Of a stretch of DNA of 64,000 nucleotides, positions 24,215-35,443 are shown piece by piece (within the stretch, counting starts at the first letter, position 1; each line of letters starts with the position of its first letter). The stretch lies in the NCBI GenBank assembly GCA_950295325.1, contig OX485805.1:20385501-20449500 (forward strand). Reading direction: 5' to 3'. A program made the translations under genes and the position numbers. Under the pieces are notes generated by a model. The model searched no databases. It was not told the origin of the DNA and saw only the letters and a list, made by a program, of their open reading frames with translations. This stretch comes from Polytrichum commune (Eukaryota; Streptophyta; Polytrichopsida; Polytrichales; Polytrichaceae).

Positions 24215-25024
24215 GGGGGCATTCACGGTTGGGGTACTACTTTTGGGTGTCTAACGGTTTAAGGACTATTTTAGACAACTTTACATACTTGGTGTGCTTA
24301 GATTTGTATTGTGAAGCATATTTTGGATCGTACCTACATTTCATACTCCACATTGAATACACCGACAAAGTTAATTTACAAGGAATAGGGTCATCTAAGA
24401 TATCATTTTGATTCCTTAAAGGACATTCATGGGCGATGTCAAAATTGTTCACCTTAGGATCAAGGAATGAAAAGGACAACAAAAATTAATCGAAACGATC
24501 CCAATTTTTTTCCTCACAATCATCGTTCAAGTGTGTACCAATAGAACCAAAAATGTATTGCATACCAATTGTATAACTTTACATGTGGCACCAAACATGG
24601 CCAACAATACACAAAATCATGGCTACATTAAAAAAAGAACGTTTAGTATTAGAGTTGGACATTAGAAAATATATGTATGGACACATGACACTTACACCAA
24701 GGTACTAGGATGCAAAACATGAAAAAATTGACCTATGATGTACACTTGAAAAATAAAAATTGCCATTGATGTGGCCCAAACAAGTCATATGACCTCTTTA
24801 CAAGTTTTATGACTTATCTACTCAATTCATAGGAAATTTATCCATTATTGGTGATTATTTAATAAGAAATAATATATTTCTTGATAAATCCTATGAACTA
24901 CATACTTATTTATTTAAAATTTATTGATCAAATAATAGTAAATCATGATAAACGCCGAGATCCAATGCGACATAGTCCTTAAGTCCTTTGTCCCAAAAGT
25001 AGTACCCCAACCGTGAATGGACCC
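24215..25024 (-). mobile_element. TIR element with 4-bp duplication, long form
   Basis: Flanked by GTCT on both sides (24211-24214, 25025-25028). Ends are GGGGGCATTCACGGTTGGGG and, read inward from the right, GGGTCCATTCACGGTTGGGG, continuing TACTACTTTTGGG. It is about 810 bp, in the opposite orientation to the two copies at 48163 and 50341. Unlike them it keeps about 75 bp of interior sequence where they carry a telomere-like patch, so it represents the older structure. A minus-strand relic frame reaches into the left TIR. Four-base duplications are not typical of Tc1, Harbinger, hAT or Mutator; Sola and Ginger elements use 4 bp, but I saw no diagnostic transposase motif. Confidence 0.88.
24237..24600 (-). 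pseudogene. Relic coding end shared by the 4-bp-duplication family
   Basis: The minus-strand frame ending at 24237 reads LDPKVNNFDIAHECPLRNQ, DILDDPIPCKLTLSVYSMWS, MKCRYDPKYASQYKSKHTK and ends a few bases inside the TIR (LDTQK then stop). Upstream in the same frame, FGSIGTHLNDDCEEK and WDRFD follow before a stop. The same reading is found in 48528-48893 and 50706-51071. It looks like the C-terminus of a protein, most simply a transposase, encoded by the full-length parent. No family recognised. Confidence 0.55.
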
Positions 25025-25028
25025 GTCT

Positions 25029-27299
25029 TTTTTGGAACATCAACACATATCAATATCAAAATTTTATATATGAGAATGCATCCATGAGTGGCCACCTTCA
25101 AACGTAATTTGCAAATAAGGTAGAGGGTGCTTAAACTAAAACTTTAAGCTACTGCACATACATTTGGCTATATGCTTGTTATAAAAAAAAGTCAGACAAG
25201 CCTTTGGGCTTAAAATAGGCATAAAGAAATATTTTTTTCTAGCATCAATTGAATATTTGATGAATAATCAAAGTCGTAACCACTAGCTTCCTTAAACCAA
25301 TCTGTAGGGCCCGTGTATGACAACCTTGCATATGATGAGGACCCCCACCTTCATTGTCTAGAACCAACACAACATAGTTGGGTACTAAACCCAAGCTATA
25401 TCAAAGCCCAACTAGAAACAATGCGCAAAGCCACATGGTCACCTTCATGATCCTACCCAATTCGCTTGCAAAACCGTCACCTTGCATCCCAAGCACCGAC
25501 CTCTTTCTATCTTGGGAACTGAACCCTATGTGCTTTGTGGGACTACCTCCTTAGCTTTGTGAATAGAATGGCTAGAACCGTTCCTCTCCGGTGTATAGAA
25601 TGGCTAGAATAGGCATGGACAAGCGACCCTAAACCCACCTTGAACCAACCCGAGATAGAGTGAAGCCCGTTGTCTACCCTACATGGAGGTAGTGGAGGCC
25701 ACTATGAGGCGGCGCACTAATGACACCTAAAACCATCACTCCGTGGGCCAGGGCACTCCTACACCATGGGGAACAATTCAAGGTAGTAGAGTGTTGGCAA
25801 TTGGGAGGCATCTATAGGTGTCAGTTATGGGTGGGGGTTTGGTTTGAATACCCTCTACCACGATATGCAATCGCAATTTCTCACATGTGGAATGCAGCGA
25901 TAGCAATGCATTTCATGGATCTAAATAACCCAACACACCAGTAGAGTTATTCGTAAAGTAATGCAAATGAAACCATGGGTTTAGTCGCAAACCATGAGTT
26001 TATGAGAACTAACAAGAAGACACCCAAGTTTTCTTGATGATTAAATTATCATACACAAAGAGTGGTGGCAAGTGATCCAAAATCGGCTTTTTAGCTTGTC
26101 CTACTAGGATGGGTTAGCCAAGCTAGTCTTGCATAGGCTGATTTGGGATTGAGGACAACATGCCTCATTCGCATATCCTATTTTATTTAGATCCTATAAA
26201 TTTTCTCAAAACTTGAGAAGTGGAAGAGGAGGTTCTCAAAGCTTTACCCCAACTTTCAAACTAGACCTCAATACACGACAAGCTAATGAGCACTGAATAG
26301 AAAGTTATGTCAAAGAAAGATCAAAAGCACGGTTTCATCCCTCTTTGAGGGACTTACACACATAACTCTAATGCCTTGAAATTCCCAAGTGCATTATAGG
26401 ATGGTCTAATAAAGCTTAACAATTCCCAACAATTCATATGTTCTTATTCCAATTAAGTGGTTGATGGCATTTCATAATCATTACTATGTCTTGCTCTCCT
26501 AGATACAAGTGACGGAGACTACCATGTCGGGAATAGAAGGTTAACACCGACCTTATGGCCCCAAGCACAAGAAATTTAAAATCCTACAACTTTTCCGACA
26601 TGATAAGAGTAGGCCCTTGAAGTGCAAACTCAATAGGGTGGAAGATTCAAGCATAAAAGAGAATAATTCATCACAATGGCAACATTCGTGGCACAACTTA
26701 TCTTGTCATGTCAAGGTGGGCATCGGCTCCTTGTTCTAGATTTTGGCACACACTCTTGGGTTTGATACCCTTAGCCTTAGCTTTCTCGAATGAGTGTTGT
26801 TTTGTGGCGCCAAAGGCGTTTGGTGCATGCATGCATATCACAAAGGACACATGCTCCAAGTTTTGTCAAGTGCGAGTGGGTTACGCATATGTTGAACTGG
26901 TGGCTTCAATTTGGTCACGATTTGGGGAATCATTATGTGCCTACCTCATGGATAAGACATATATATATAGCATGAAAGCCACATTAGATTTTTACAACAA
27001 TGGAATTCACAAATAACTGAATTCAAATTCAATCCATGCATGTGTCCAAGGATGTCATGTGAGAATAAAAAATTCAATGATTAGAAAGAGACAAGAGAGG
27101 GCTACCTTTATATATAATATCCATTTAAACCAAATTTGGAATATCTTTCTCCATTAAAGTCTATATAACCTCCTATAATACCTCACGGGAGAAGATGGTT
27201 GGCAAACTATGAATGTGTGCTCATTAGTTTAGAATGCTTCTAGTGACAAGAAACAACCTATTTGTTGCCTTATAGTATTTTTTTTTCATAATGTGGTTC
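25029..27299. other. No supported gene; dispersed repeat at 26060-26350
   Basis: 25075-25130 is the outer end of the inverted-repeat arm. 26060-26350 resembles 35920-36120 and part of 51296-51370: CCTACTAGGATGGGTTAGCC, CTTGCATAGGCTGATT, ACCCCAACTTTCAAA, GAAAGAAAGATCAAA-type sequence and TCATCCCTCTTTG. The open frame 26708-27016 (102 codons) has no recognisable domain and overlaps a second frame. Confidence 0.4.
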
Positions 27300-27470
27300 A
27301 ACAACAATCGTAACATTATCCAGAGCCATAACATTGTTTTGTAGGACCGACATTATTCTAGGGAATATTTCCCCCATTCATACCGAATGGGGTGGTATTA
27401 TGTGGAATACTGTCAATCCCACATAAGATTGTTGTGGATCTAAACAATGTTATGATTGTCCATGGAATTT
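27300..27470. repeat. Imperfect foldback, possible MITE
   Basis: CCATAACATTGTTTTGTAGG on the left faces ACAATGTTATGATTGTCC on the right, with a central CCCCATTCATACCGAATGGGG hairpin-like core. No clear duplication at the ends. Confidence 0.4.
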
Positions 27471-28299
27471 CCTAAATTTTCATTAAAGAATGTTCCAGTG
27501 TTGAGGCGCGAGTCATTGAGGAGATGATGTAGACTCCATGTCATTCTTTACCCATTTCATGGCACCTTCCAATTGAAAGCGGACCTTTCTATCATCTTCT
27601 ATCTTGATTCCGACTAACTTGTATCTTAAATAAGGACACGCGATTTAGTTTTGTTTAGTGAATTTGAATGATAATGTAGTATTATATAAGAGAGGGTAAG
27701 GTGATGTTATTTTTAAATATATATTTTTAAAAAATAAAGTTATTTCATTTTTATTTTGATGATACATTTAGTTTCCATAAGGTATTTGACTAATAACTTA
27801 TCTTGAGCCCGGTTTAAACAACTAAATTTAGAAATTTCCACCAATTCGTCTTAGGCCTTTTTTTAATATATATATATATAGAGCTGACTTTTCAAAACTT
27901 CTACAAAGTTTGAACTTCCTCTTTTTAGAGGCCGAATCCTTCAATTTCTTCCTCTTTGCAATACAAGGGTGGGTGGGAACATCCACAAGACTCTTTCTAT
28001 GTCTCTTGCATCTTCCTGCTTGAAAGCATAGTACCACATTGCATAATGTCTCATTGTATGTGTTGTACCACATATACACTTTGTACCAAAACCTAGATTG
28101 CCTTGCAAGAATATATATCTTATTTGGATTTTTTGCTATCATATGGTATTCAACGCCCAATGTTTGATTTTGACTATACCATGCTTTGAAAGTTAATTGC
28201 CAACCTTCTTGCCTCTCTATCAAGTACGTCTAACTAGATCACCACATGTATGTTGTACTTACTAAGGAGATGTACATATTTGTGCATAAAATGTCATGA
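27471..28299. other. No supported feature
   Basis: AT-rich. The 131-codon minus-strand frame at 27828-28223 has no recognised domain and contains an AT-run translated as low-complexity residues. Confidence 0.35.
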
Positions 28300-28620
28300 T
28301 CACAATACATCAGTGCATTGAATGTGTGAAGGGCTATGGAATACAATATGCACGGCTGCCTGGCCTTGGCTGCCTGGCCTTGGCAGCCTCGCCTTCGCCG
28401 TCGCAACCTCGCGCTCACCGTTGCAACCTAGAGAAAGGACCAGGTACACTTTGACGGGGCGGTAACCGGCCATTGCAGGTGAAGTGCATTTACAAGACCG
28501 GCCATTGCAAGTCAACATAGGACATCGTGCCGGACGGGCTTCGGGGGCCTGCCCGCTGAAAAAAAAAAGGAGCGGGCCGCCGTGTCCCGCATGCCCTTGT
28601 CCATGCCTCAACTCCAAGGC
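28300..28620 (-). repeat. G+C-rich dispersed repeat, copy A
   Basis: A sharp G+C-rich island in AT-rich DNA, with GGCTGCCTGGCCTTGGCTGC repeated, TCGCCTTCGCCGTCGCAACC and CCGGCCATTGCA twice. One edge, GGAATACAATATGCACGG, is shared in inverse orientation with 33125-33365. The 132-codon open frame across it is probably only a consequence of base composition. Confidence 0.55.
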
Positions 28621-28695
28621 CAAGGCATTACTCAACACTAGGCTTGGGAGTATATTATGAGGGAAATTGATCCTTGAAATAGAATGGATCTTTAT

Positions 28696-29268
28696 CACGG
28701 GGGGTGCACCTACACTTAATTTATGTATACATGTGCGAGAACCCCCTATTTAATGGGGGGTATTTACCTTCCTTCGTTGAATATTTTCTACCCTATAAGT
28801 AGTTAAATTTCTACTGAATGGTATTTTCTAACACCCTGTCATTGTATATAAATTTAAAGATGTATGGTTTTAATCACCCTATCTTATTTATAAATAATAA
28901 AGAGTTGTGGGTTTAGGGTAGGGTTTAGGGTACTTTTCATCCAGGTAACCGTTTCAACAACTTCATTCACATGTTCACATACATTTGTTTATTTCTCATC
29001 CAATGCCACTAATGACACATAATTTATGTTGAACCTATAAATATTAAAAAAATAAAATTATTTTTATTTATGCTACTTTATATCTAAATAATAATAAATA
29101 CCACAACTTAAACCATACCATACATTATATATAATTCCCAAACTTACATTTAGAGGACGCTATTGTATATCTAAAAGAATGTAAAAATTATGTGTCTTGA
29201 ATAAAATCCACCCTATATTTTCTCGCACGTGGTTTTCTAAATTTTTGCCAGTGACCCCCCCCCCTGGT
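28696..29268. mobile_element. Mutator-like MITE with G-run termini, 9-bp duplication
   Basis: GATCTTTAT flanks both ends exactly (28687-28695 and 29269-29277). The left end CACGGGGGGTGCAC and right end GTGACCCCCCCCCCTGGT are inverted, followed inward by TGTGCGAGAA and its partner TTCTCGCACGTGGTTTTC. The interior is AT-rich, without coding capacity, and carries a GGGTTTAGGGTAGGGTTTAG telomere-like run at 28911-28931. Confidence 0.88.
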
Positions 29269-29278
29269 GATCTTTATT

Positions 29279-29624
29279 TTAAAGATATAGTCCAATCTCT
29301 ATTCAATATATGTCCTTTTGGCATAATATAATCATATTCAAATATTATATTATTCAAATATCTATTGTCAACTCATGTATCATCATGAAAAGTAGGTATA
29401 TTGCTAGCGTATTGGGGGTCCGCCCATACAATTCAATTATGAATCAACCAAATAGTTCAAATCTTGGAACTATGTCCAAATTTAATCCAAAAAACGTTCC
29501 TTGTCCCCAATCAATATATGCATGGCTATAACCCAATGAAAATGAAGGTGTATGTGTCCAACCATGAGGCCCAATTGCTTGCCTCTCATTTGAGAGTTCT
29601 AATGATAAAATGAGGTAGCGGGGG
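29279..29624. other. No supported feature
   Basis: Short frames at 29310-29531 and 29444-29662 overlap on opposite strands and show no domain. Confidence 0.35.
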
Positions 29625-29905
29625 ATGTCAATCCAACTACACTCTTTGGACTCCTCTATCAAGAGTTTTTGAAAATATTTGTATTTGTTTGGAGTTACAA
29701 GCTCTTATTTCATACCATCTATATTGCCTAAACTTGTTGTATATATATGTTTAAGCTCATATTTATTGTGATGATTTTGTATTCCCTCAGTAATATGACA
29801 ACTTTACGCCACTTGTCATATGAATGAGAAGACGACACCTAGATAACATGACCTTTTTGTGTTTCTCACACGTGTCATACTGAAGAGGGTGAACAATAAT
29901 GACAT
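29625..29905 (-). mobile_element. Pogo-like terminal fragment, inverted copy
   Basis: The reverse complement matches 20385-20650: CTTTAGTATGACACG versus CTTCAGTATGACACG, then GTGGCGTAAAGTTGTC, GAGGGAATACAAAA, CAATATAGATGGTATGAAAT, AAACAAATACAA and GAGGAGTCCAAAG. Only one end is present; no second terminus was found. Confidence 0.65.
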
Positions 29906-30207
29906 TCATGTTTTGTTTGGATGAATTTGCATGTTAATCTCTTTAATTCTTGGAGGACATAACTCTCCTCCGTCACTTAAGGTCGTCCTAAGCCGGTATC
30001 AATAAGATAACCTCGAAGTACAAGGCTTGGAAGAAATTTCACCAGATTTTAAGAAGAACAACATAATACTATGGGTTAAGGGTTTAGGGTTTAAGGTTTA
30101 AGGGGTTTAGCATGAATGCAAGAACATTGAGTGAGCATTCTTACTTGGTTCAAGGACAATGTAATTGGCATATTGTAGTTTGCGCTTGGGTCAAGATAGT
30201 GGTATTT
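29906..30207. other. Telomere-like degenerate run at 30073-30112
   Basis: GGGTTAAGGGTTTAGGGTTT and following GGTTTAAGGGGTTTAG are degenerate TTTAGGG units. Otherwise nothing recognised. Confidence 0.5.
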
Positions 30208-30543
30208 GAGTTATCCTTTAATTCAACATGACTTTTGGTAGGGAGTTGGTTGTTTTGCTTACAAAACCTTCCATGTTTGGTAAGTTTTTGGTGCATGCGT
30301 GGAGGTGGTGTGGAGGTTTGAACAAAGAACATTATATATTGGTTCATGGAGGGTCAAACTCATTTTGGCATGCCAAGAGGTTCTAAAATGAGTTTGACCC
30401 TCCATGAACCAATATATAATGTTCTTTGTTCAAACCTCCACACCACCTCCACGCATGCACCAAAAACTTACCAAACATGGAAGGTTTTGTAAGCAAAACA
30501 ACCAACTCCCTACCAAAAGTCATGTTGAATTAAAGGATAACTC
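30208..30543. repeat. Perfect inverted repeat: 159-bp arms, 18-bp loop
   Basis: 30208-30366 and 30385-30543 are exact reverse complements over 159 bases, separated by 18 bases starting GGCATGCCAAGAGG. The outer ends are GAGTTATCC and GGATAACTC. No clear target duplication (TATTT left, TATTA right) and no MITE partner elsewhere in the window. If transcribed on either strand it would fold into a perfect hairpin of the kind Dicer-like enzymes process. The 65-codon minus-strand frame at 30150-30347 lies in the left arm and is not otherwise supported. Confidence 0.97.
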
Positions 30544-31384
30544 TATTATTTGATGTAAAGTGTAGACAACCAATCTCTGGTTATATTTGGTTATTAGATG
30601 CCTATATTTGAGTAGCACGTGGTTTGGTGTGCTGTCTACAAAGTAAGAATCAGTATTGTTGGCCCCATGCAATGACTAAAATTATATGTGGATTTGGAAG
30701 TGCATGCAATAGGCCCACATACTTCTACTCCAATCCATGAAAACAATGGTCTTCGCAATGGTGATTGTGATGTGGTCCTAGTCTCATTGTACATTTGAGA
30801 GGCCATAGAACCTGCTCCATCATTCTCATGTGATGAAAGATAGTGGATGTGATTAAGATATGTTTTTACAATATATTGGACTCGTGTTCAAATCACTTAA
30901 TTATTCTAGATTTAATAGTCAACACGGTCGGAGATTCTATATGATCCTTTAATGAGCACAAGAATCTTTGCTTTGACATTGCATGAAGATATTCATACGA
31001 GCTCCACAAATCATAAGGAGAGTTGCTAAAACCTCAATTTAGGGTCTAACCATCTTGAGCTCAAGTCTCATAGTGTGTTTCATATCTTACAAGAAGTAGG
31101 GTAGTTGGAAAAAATAATAATTTAAAGACTCATCTACCTAACATTAAATGGGTCATTCAACAATTGGTTACGCAACCGCAATAGTGAAATGCTTGCATAA
31201 AGTGCGAAGTGGCCATTTTAAGAAAGGCTCATGGTAACACATCAAATAGCAATCTTGAGCCATATTGTTAAATTGGGAATACCAATCACCAAGAGAGTAG
31301 ACCCTATACATATTCTACATGCTCGCTCTACACAAAGCACTTCAAGGTGTGGGACCATTAAGCTTATGGTGAGTTTCCATGTAG
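30544..31384. other. No supported feature
   Basis: No open frames of note and no repeat partner identified. Confidence 0.4.
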
Positions 31385-32110
31385 GCTGCTCATCCATTAG
31401 ATTTTAGAAAATATTGGGTTGGAGGGGTTTGTATGTAGTTAAGCATAAGCCGTCATCCAAACACATTATGGCAGTCCGCTAGAATGTGGGGGGCCATGGA
31501 CACATGCCGCTAAATTTCCATGCATCCACTAAAAAATCTTTAACTTACACGTTTCGGACACCAAAGGATTGAAGACCCAATTTTAGCATGGAGGAGGTTA
31601 CTAATGGGCCTAAATTCATAAGTTGGGAGTAGCTACACTAAATATGATATTTAGTGCCACCAATGTTAATTGTCTTGCTCAATACCAATTGTAAACTATG
31701 GTAGTGTCACCAACACTAGATGTTAAGTTAACATTATTTGTCATTCCTTGTAATATTTTTGGGAGATTAATGATTTACAGTGTTGTAATTACCGTCACTA
31801 ACCAAGTGATTTTTCATCCAAATTTGAGTCATCCATGACAATATTTCATCACAAATGACTAACAAGAGAAGGTAGGGCTATGAACAATGGATGAACTCAT
31901 CCATCATCAATGACAATATTTGTTGACTTATTCACAAGAAGTGCCATCCAAAAAGTTACCATAGTGACATTAAGTATCATATGACACTGAATATCATGTT
32001 TAGTGTAGTTGGCACATGCGAACCCTACCCACTAGATTCCCTCTACATTTGGGCGGGTTTGTCCTTATTAATACTAGAATATGGCAGGCAAGGGGCCTAC
32101 ATGAAAACTC
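31385..32110 (+). repeat. Dispersed repeat A-B interrupted by a MITE
   Basis: Block A (31385-31635: TTGGGTTGGAGGGGTTTGTA, GTCCGCTAGAATGTGG, GGGCCATGGACA) and block B (32006-32110: TAGTTGGCACATGCGAACCC, AGATTCCCTCTACATTTGGG) match contiguous sequence at 35510-35930. The MITE at 31636-32005 separates the two blocks here but not there. Confidence 0.8.
31636..32005. mobile_element. CACTAAA-ended MITE, copy 2, TA duplication
   Basis: Ends are CACTAAATATGATATTTAGT and, inward from the right, CACTAAACATGATATTCAGT, flanked by TA on both sides. The paralogous empty site at 35800-35806 (GGGAGTAACTAGTTGGC) has a single TA, showing that exactly this segment was inserted. TA duplication places it with Tc1/mariner-type MITEs, although the terminal CACTA recalls En/Spm, which would duplicate 3 bp. 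No coding sequence. Confidence 0.9.
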
Positions 32111-33124
32111 ATCCTTTTATGAACTTGCAAAACACGAGCTTTTGCATAGAAAAATGGAGCTAAAATTCTATTTGGTCAAAGATTACAAATTATTGATGGT
32201 TGATTCCTTTATGTAGGGGTGAAGATCTCATACACTCCATATGTTGCATATTTGAAGGGGAGAAGCCAACTTCTATTTTGCGAGGATGGATCATGGGAAC
32301 ATGTGAATGACTGCTCTTTGGTTCAAATTCAACCTTCAACATACAATTGGAGATGTTGGTATTGACAACATGTCCCAACATTGTCTAGTGCTCTAACCAT
32401 GTTTTAGGATTGCCAAGGTGAGATTTTACAAAGTAGGTATGCACACATTATCGTTATTTGCAAATTAGAGATGTTATTTCCATTTTAAACTCTCCCAACC
32501 CCTTCAAAATGCAACATAGAGGGGGGACAATATCAACTCTTATATAATAAGAGAACCATTCCCCACTTATGTCATGATTTTGATTAATATGAAGTCATGG
32601 TTTCAAAAAAAAAAATTGGAACTCTTATGTATTGCAAGAAACTAGTTGTAACTCGTGCCATCCCAATATGTTGCACCCTTGCATATGAAATATGAAAACA
32701 TTAAATGAAGTCCGCTTGTGATCTAAGCTGACCCCTTTGCTCATGTTCTTAGAATGATGGGACAAGGCCCTCACACCCACCAACTACAACTATGTTGTAT
32801 ATATAATTTACTTTTACGTATTTTAGAATAGATCTAAGACCCAAAGCTTGAAGTGCTCATATAGAGTGAATGTGTGGAACACATAGATGTAAAGTGACAC
32901 TCACATCATGAAATATCACATAATTGGTGTGTGGGTTTAGATTTTAGTACAACTACTGAGTTTAAAACGTTTTTGGCCCTTGAGTTTGATTAGGTCAATG
33001 AGTTTTTGTGTGTCATGAGATGTAAAATGGAACTCACATCATGAGTTTTTGTTTGTGATGCGATTTAAAATGACACTCACATCATGAGCATGAGTTCCTC
33101 CATGTCTCTTTGGGGAGGGGACGT
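32111..33124. other. No supported feature
   Basis: AT-rich. Short repeated phrases of ATGTAAAATGGAACTCACATC type at 32890-33090 (three imperfect copies about 70-115 bp apart) are the only structure noticed. Confidence 0.4.
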
Positions 33125-33365
33125 CATTACCCTTGCATTTTCCTCGGGCAGGCTTGGTTGCCCGGGCGATGTCAATGACGCCCAAGTACAACCGGTTGCT
33201 CCGGTAGCCACCCGTCAACGATGACGGGCGTACTCACCAACCGCGGGTGCAAGGGTACAGCAACGAGAGCGAGGCTACGACGGCAAGAGCGAGGCTGCGA
33301 CCGCGAGCACCATGCCGCGAAAGCCAAGCAACCGTGCATATTGTATTCCACAAAGGGCATGCCTC
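33125..33365 (+). repeat. G+C-rich dispersed repeat, copy B (inverse of copy A)
   Basis: A second isolated G+C-rich island, with GAGAGCGAGGCTACGACGGC and near-repeat AAGAGCGAGGCTGCGACCGC. Its right edge CCGTGCATATTGTATTCC is the inverse of the copy A edge. Open frames on both strands reflect composition. CGGGCAGGCTTGGTTGCCCG forms a small stem at 33147-33166. Confidence 0.55.
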
Positions 33366-33927
33366 ACATGTGCCTCTGTAACCAACCAACAAACAATTGG
33401 GGATTAGTTACGTACACGAGGTAAATAATAACGGGACATAGTTGTTATCCATGTCACACGCACTTAGTCCATTTCAAATGCACCAAAACATTTCAAAATA
33501 CAACACTCATTATAAAACAACATACGGGTGTTCAAACATGTTCCTTGGCCATGATTGGGTTACTCCAAGTAGAATAGTCATCTTGGTGATGAGCCCTAGT
33601 TACTCTTACTTCTAGCACGTATCTTTTACCCTAACGTGTATACACAGAGCTCGCCACATCTTTCACTTGCATGAATGGTAAAAAAGAGGCTATTTTTAGA
33701 GTTAAGGGTTTATATTGGAGTACTTACGTATGGTAAGTTATCGTAACCCTATTTTTACTTCATTCATCTATATCTTTGTTACATCCATTCCATGGTAAGT
33801 ATGATTTCTTTCCATGTATGTAGACATAGTATCATCTAAGTTTATATCATCTATTTTACATAAATGACCTTTGCTAGGTCTATTAATGTAAGAGTTTAAA
33901 CTTGAATTTTTATGTAACATGGCATTA

Positions 33928-33989
<62 letters not shown>

Positions 33990-34593
33990 CTTTGAAAAAT
34001 AGCCTTACATCCATCTAGTTTTTTGTCTAGAAATTATGAAATGTTTTTGTGAGACAACTTAGAAAACCACCTTGTTGAGGGCAAATAACTTAAAATGTTT
34101 TCCACTAGGTGCTCCCTAATCACATTTAATCTATATTTTTACATATATTTGAACAGGCCTTCGTTGGAGTGCATTATAGTGAGTAAAATATATTTAAAGG
34201 TTTTAAATTGCTTACAATACGGCAACTAAGCCTGAATTGGATATAAGATGATTGGTAGGACTAACTAGATTCCTTTCAACTATCAAAGACTTTCAATTTT
34301 TAATCTAGGTATTTTTTTTGCTCAAGAGTGAGTACCAATCCAAGGGGTCGTTGCTCTATTTCAAATATGATAGGATTGGTTTTATTTCTATATACTAACA
34401 TGAGGGTTGGGAGGATCGAAACGGGCTTCTATTTCCAAAGGAAATTAGTAATAATGAAAAAAAAATGCACATGTTGAATACGAATCCATTATTCTTCAAT
34501 CATGTGGAATAAGTGCTAGTTTGTTTTTGTAATATTACTATAATCATTCAGTAACCTTTGTCCATTGCAATTCATAGACATGACATGATCTTA
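33366..34593. other. No supported gene; (GA)27 microsatellite
   Basis: A pure GA dinucleotide run covers 33931-33984. No genes on either side of it. Confidence 0.6.
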
Positions 34594-35192
34594 GGGCCAC
34601 TTCACACATGAGCCAAGAGCCGTGACCTTGTAATGGTGAGGACCCTTCACTCTCATCCAAAGACCGTACCATGGGTGTTGGGAAAGTCATTTTATGCAAT
34701 CACGGGCCCTCAAGCATAGTGTGAAGTGAGAATGGACCATGTTGCAGGACCATTGCATATTTTGTTGGCGGAAAAAGAGGAGAGCATTTGGTTTGATATA
34801 ATACTATATGTTTCAAACTCTATCAATTTAAGAGAATTACTTGGTGGTGTTTGTCGGTCATGGAATCTGTTCTAAAATCTGTCCTGCAACCTGCAATCCT
34901 GAAATTTGTCATGGTGAAAAAATAATAAATAAAAACTCATGGTCTTCGGAATTTACCCTTAGCCCACCACTTGGATGTGGACCTAACATAAATTTTGGGA
35001 GACCATGAAACCTTATTCGTAGTCTGCCATGTAGGACTCCATGTAAGCTTATCATCCATGAAGTCTTCTTTGGACCTTCAGACCTTCACCTTCGTGTGTG
35101 AAGAGAACTTGTCCGGTCTCCGCCTTTTCAAACAATGAGAGCACTTAGATTGCAATGGTCATGGGCCTTCAGTCTGGTGTGTGAAGTGGCCC
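34594..35192. mobile_element. PIF/Harbinger-like MITE, TTA duplication
   Basis: TTA flanks both ends (34591-34593, 35193-35195). Terminal inverted repeats: GGGCCACTTCACACATGAGC left and GGGCCACTTCACACACCAGA read inward from the right, continuing with GCC-TGACC-type matches. Internal fragments repeat the end sequence (GGGCCCTCAAGCATAGTGTG, CCTTCGTGTGTGAAG). Three-base TTA/TAA duplication with GGGC-type ends fits Tourist-like elements of PIF/Harbinger. No coding capacity. Confidence 0.85.
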
Positions 35193-35299
35193 TTAGTGCA
35201 CATTGATTTTATATGTCGTCACAAGGTAATCCAAGCATGTTAATATGCTAGTTAGCTTCAAATGCGCTCAATGTTTTTGGGAGTCTTTCTATAAGGTGC

Positions 35300-35420
35300 C
35301 ACACATATTCTAGTCCAATCATGTTTGTTTTCTTTTATTTATCCAAACAAAATAAGCATGGAGGTGGTGCAATGTTTGTATGAGGTTGTATAACTTGATT
35401 GGCATCTCTTATGAGGTATG
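35300..35420 (+). pseudogene. Tc1-like transposase scrap
   Basis: GGAGGTGGTGCAATGTTTGT then ATGAGGTTGTAT reads GGGAMFV, stop, GCI, the remains of the GGGxxMVWGC motif before the second catalytic Asp of Tc1 transposases. The same DNA phrase precedes the larger Tc1 relic at 43284-43320. Confidence 0.5.
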
Positions 35421-35443
35421 TAAGAGACTCCAATCAATCAATT

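Noticed and set aside
28911-28931. GGGTTTAGGGTAGGGTTTAG as evidence of a chromosome end
   Set aside because: Short, degenerate and inside a 9-bp-duplication MITE, so it is interstitial.
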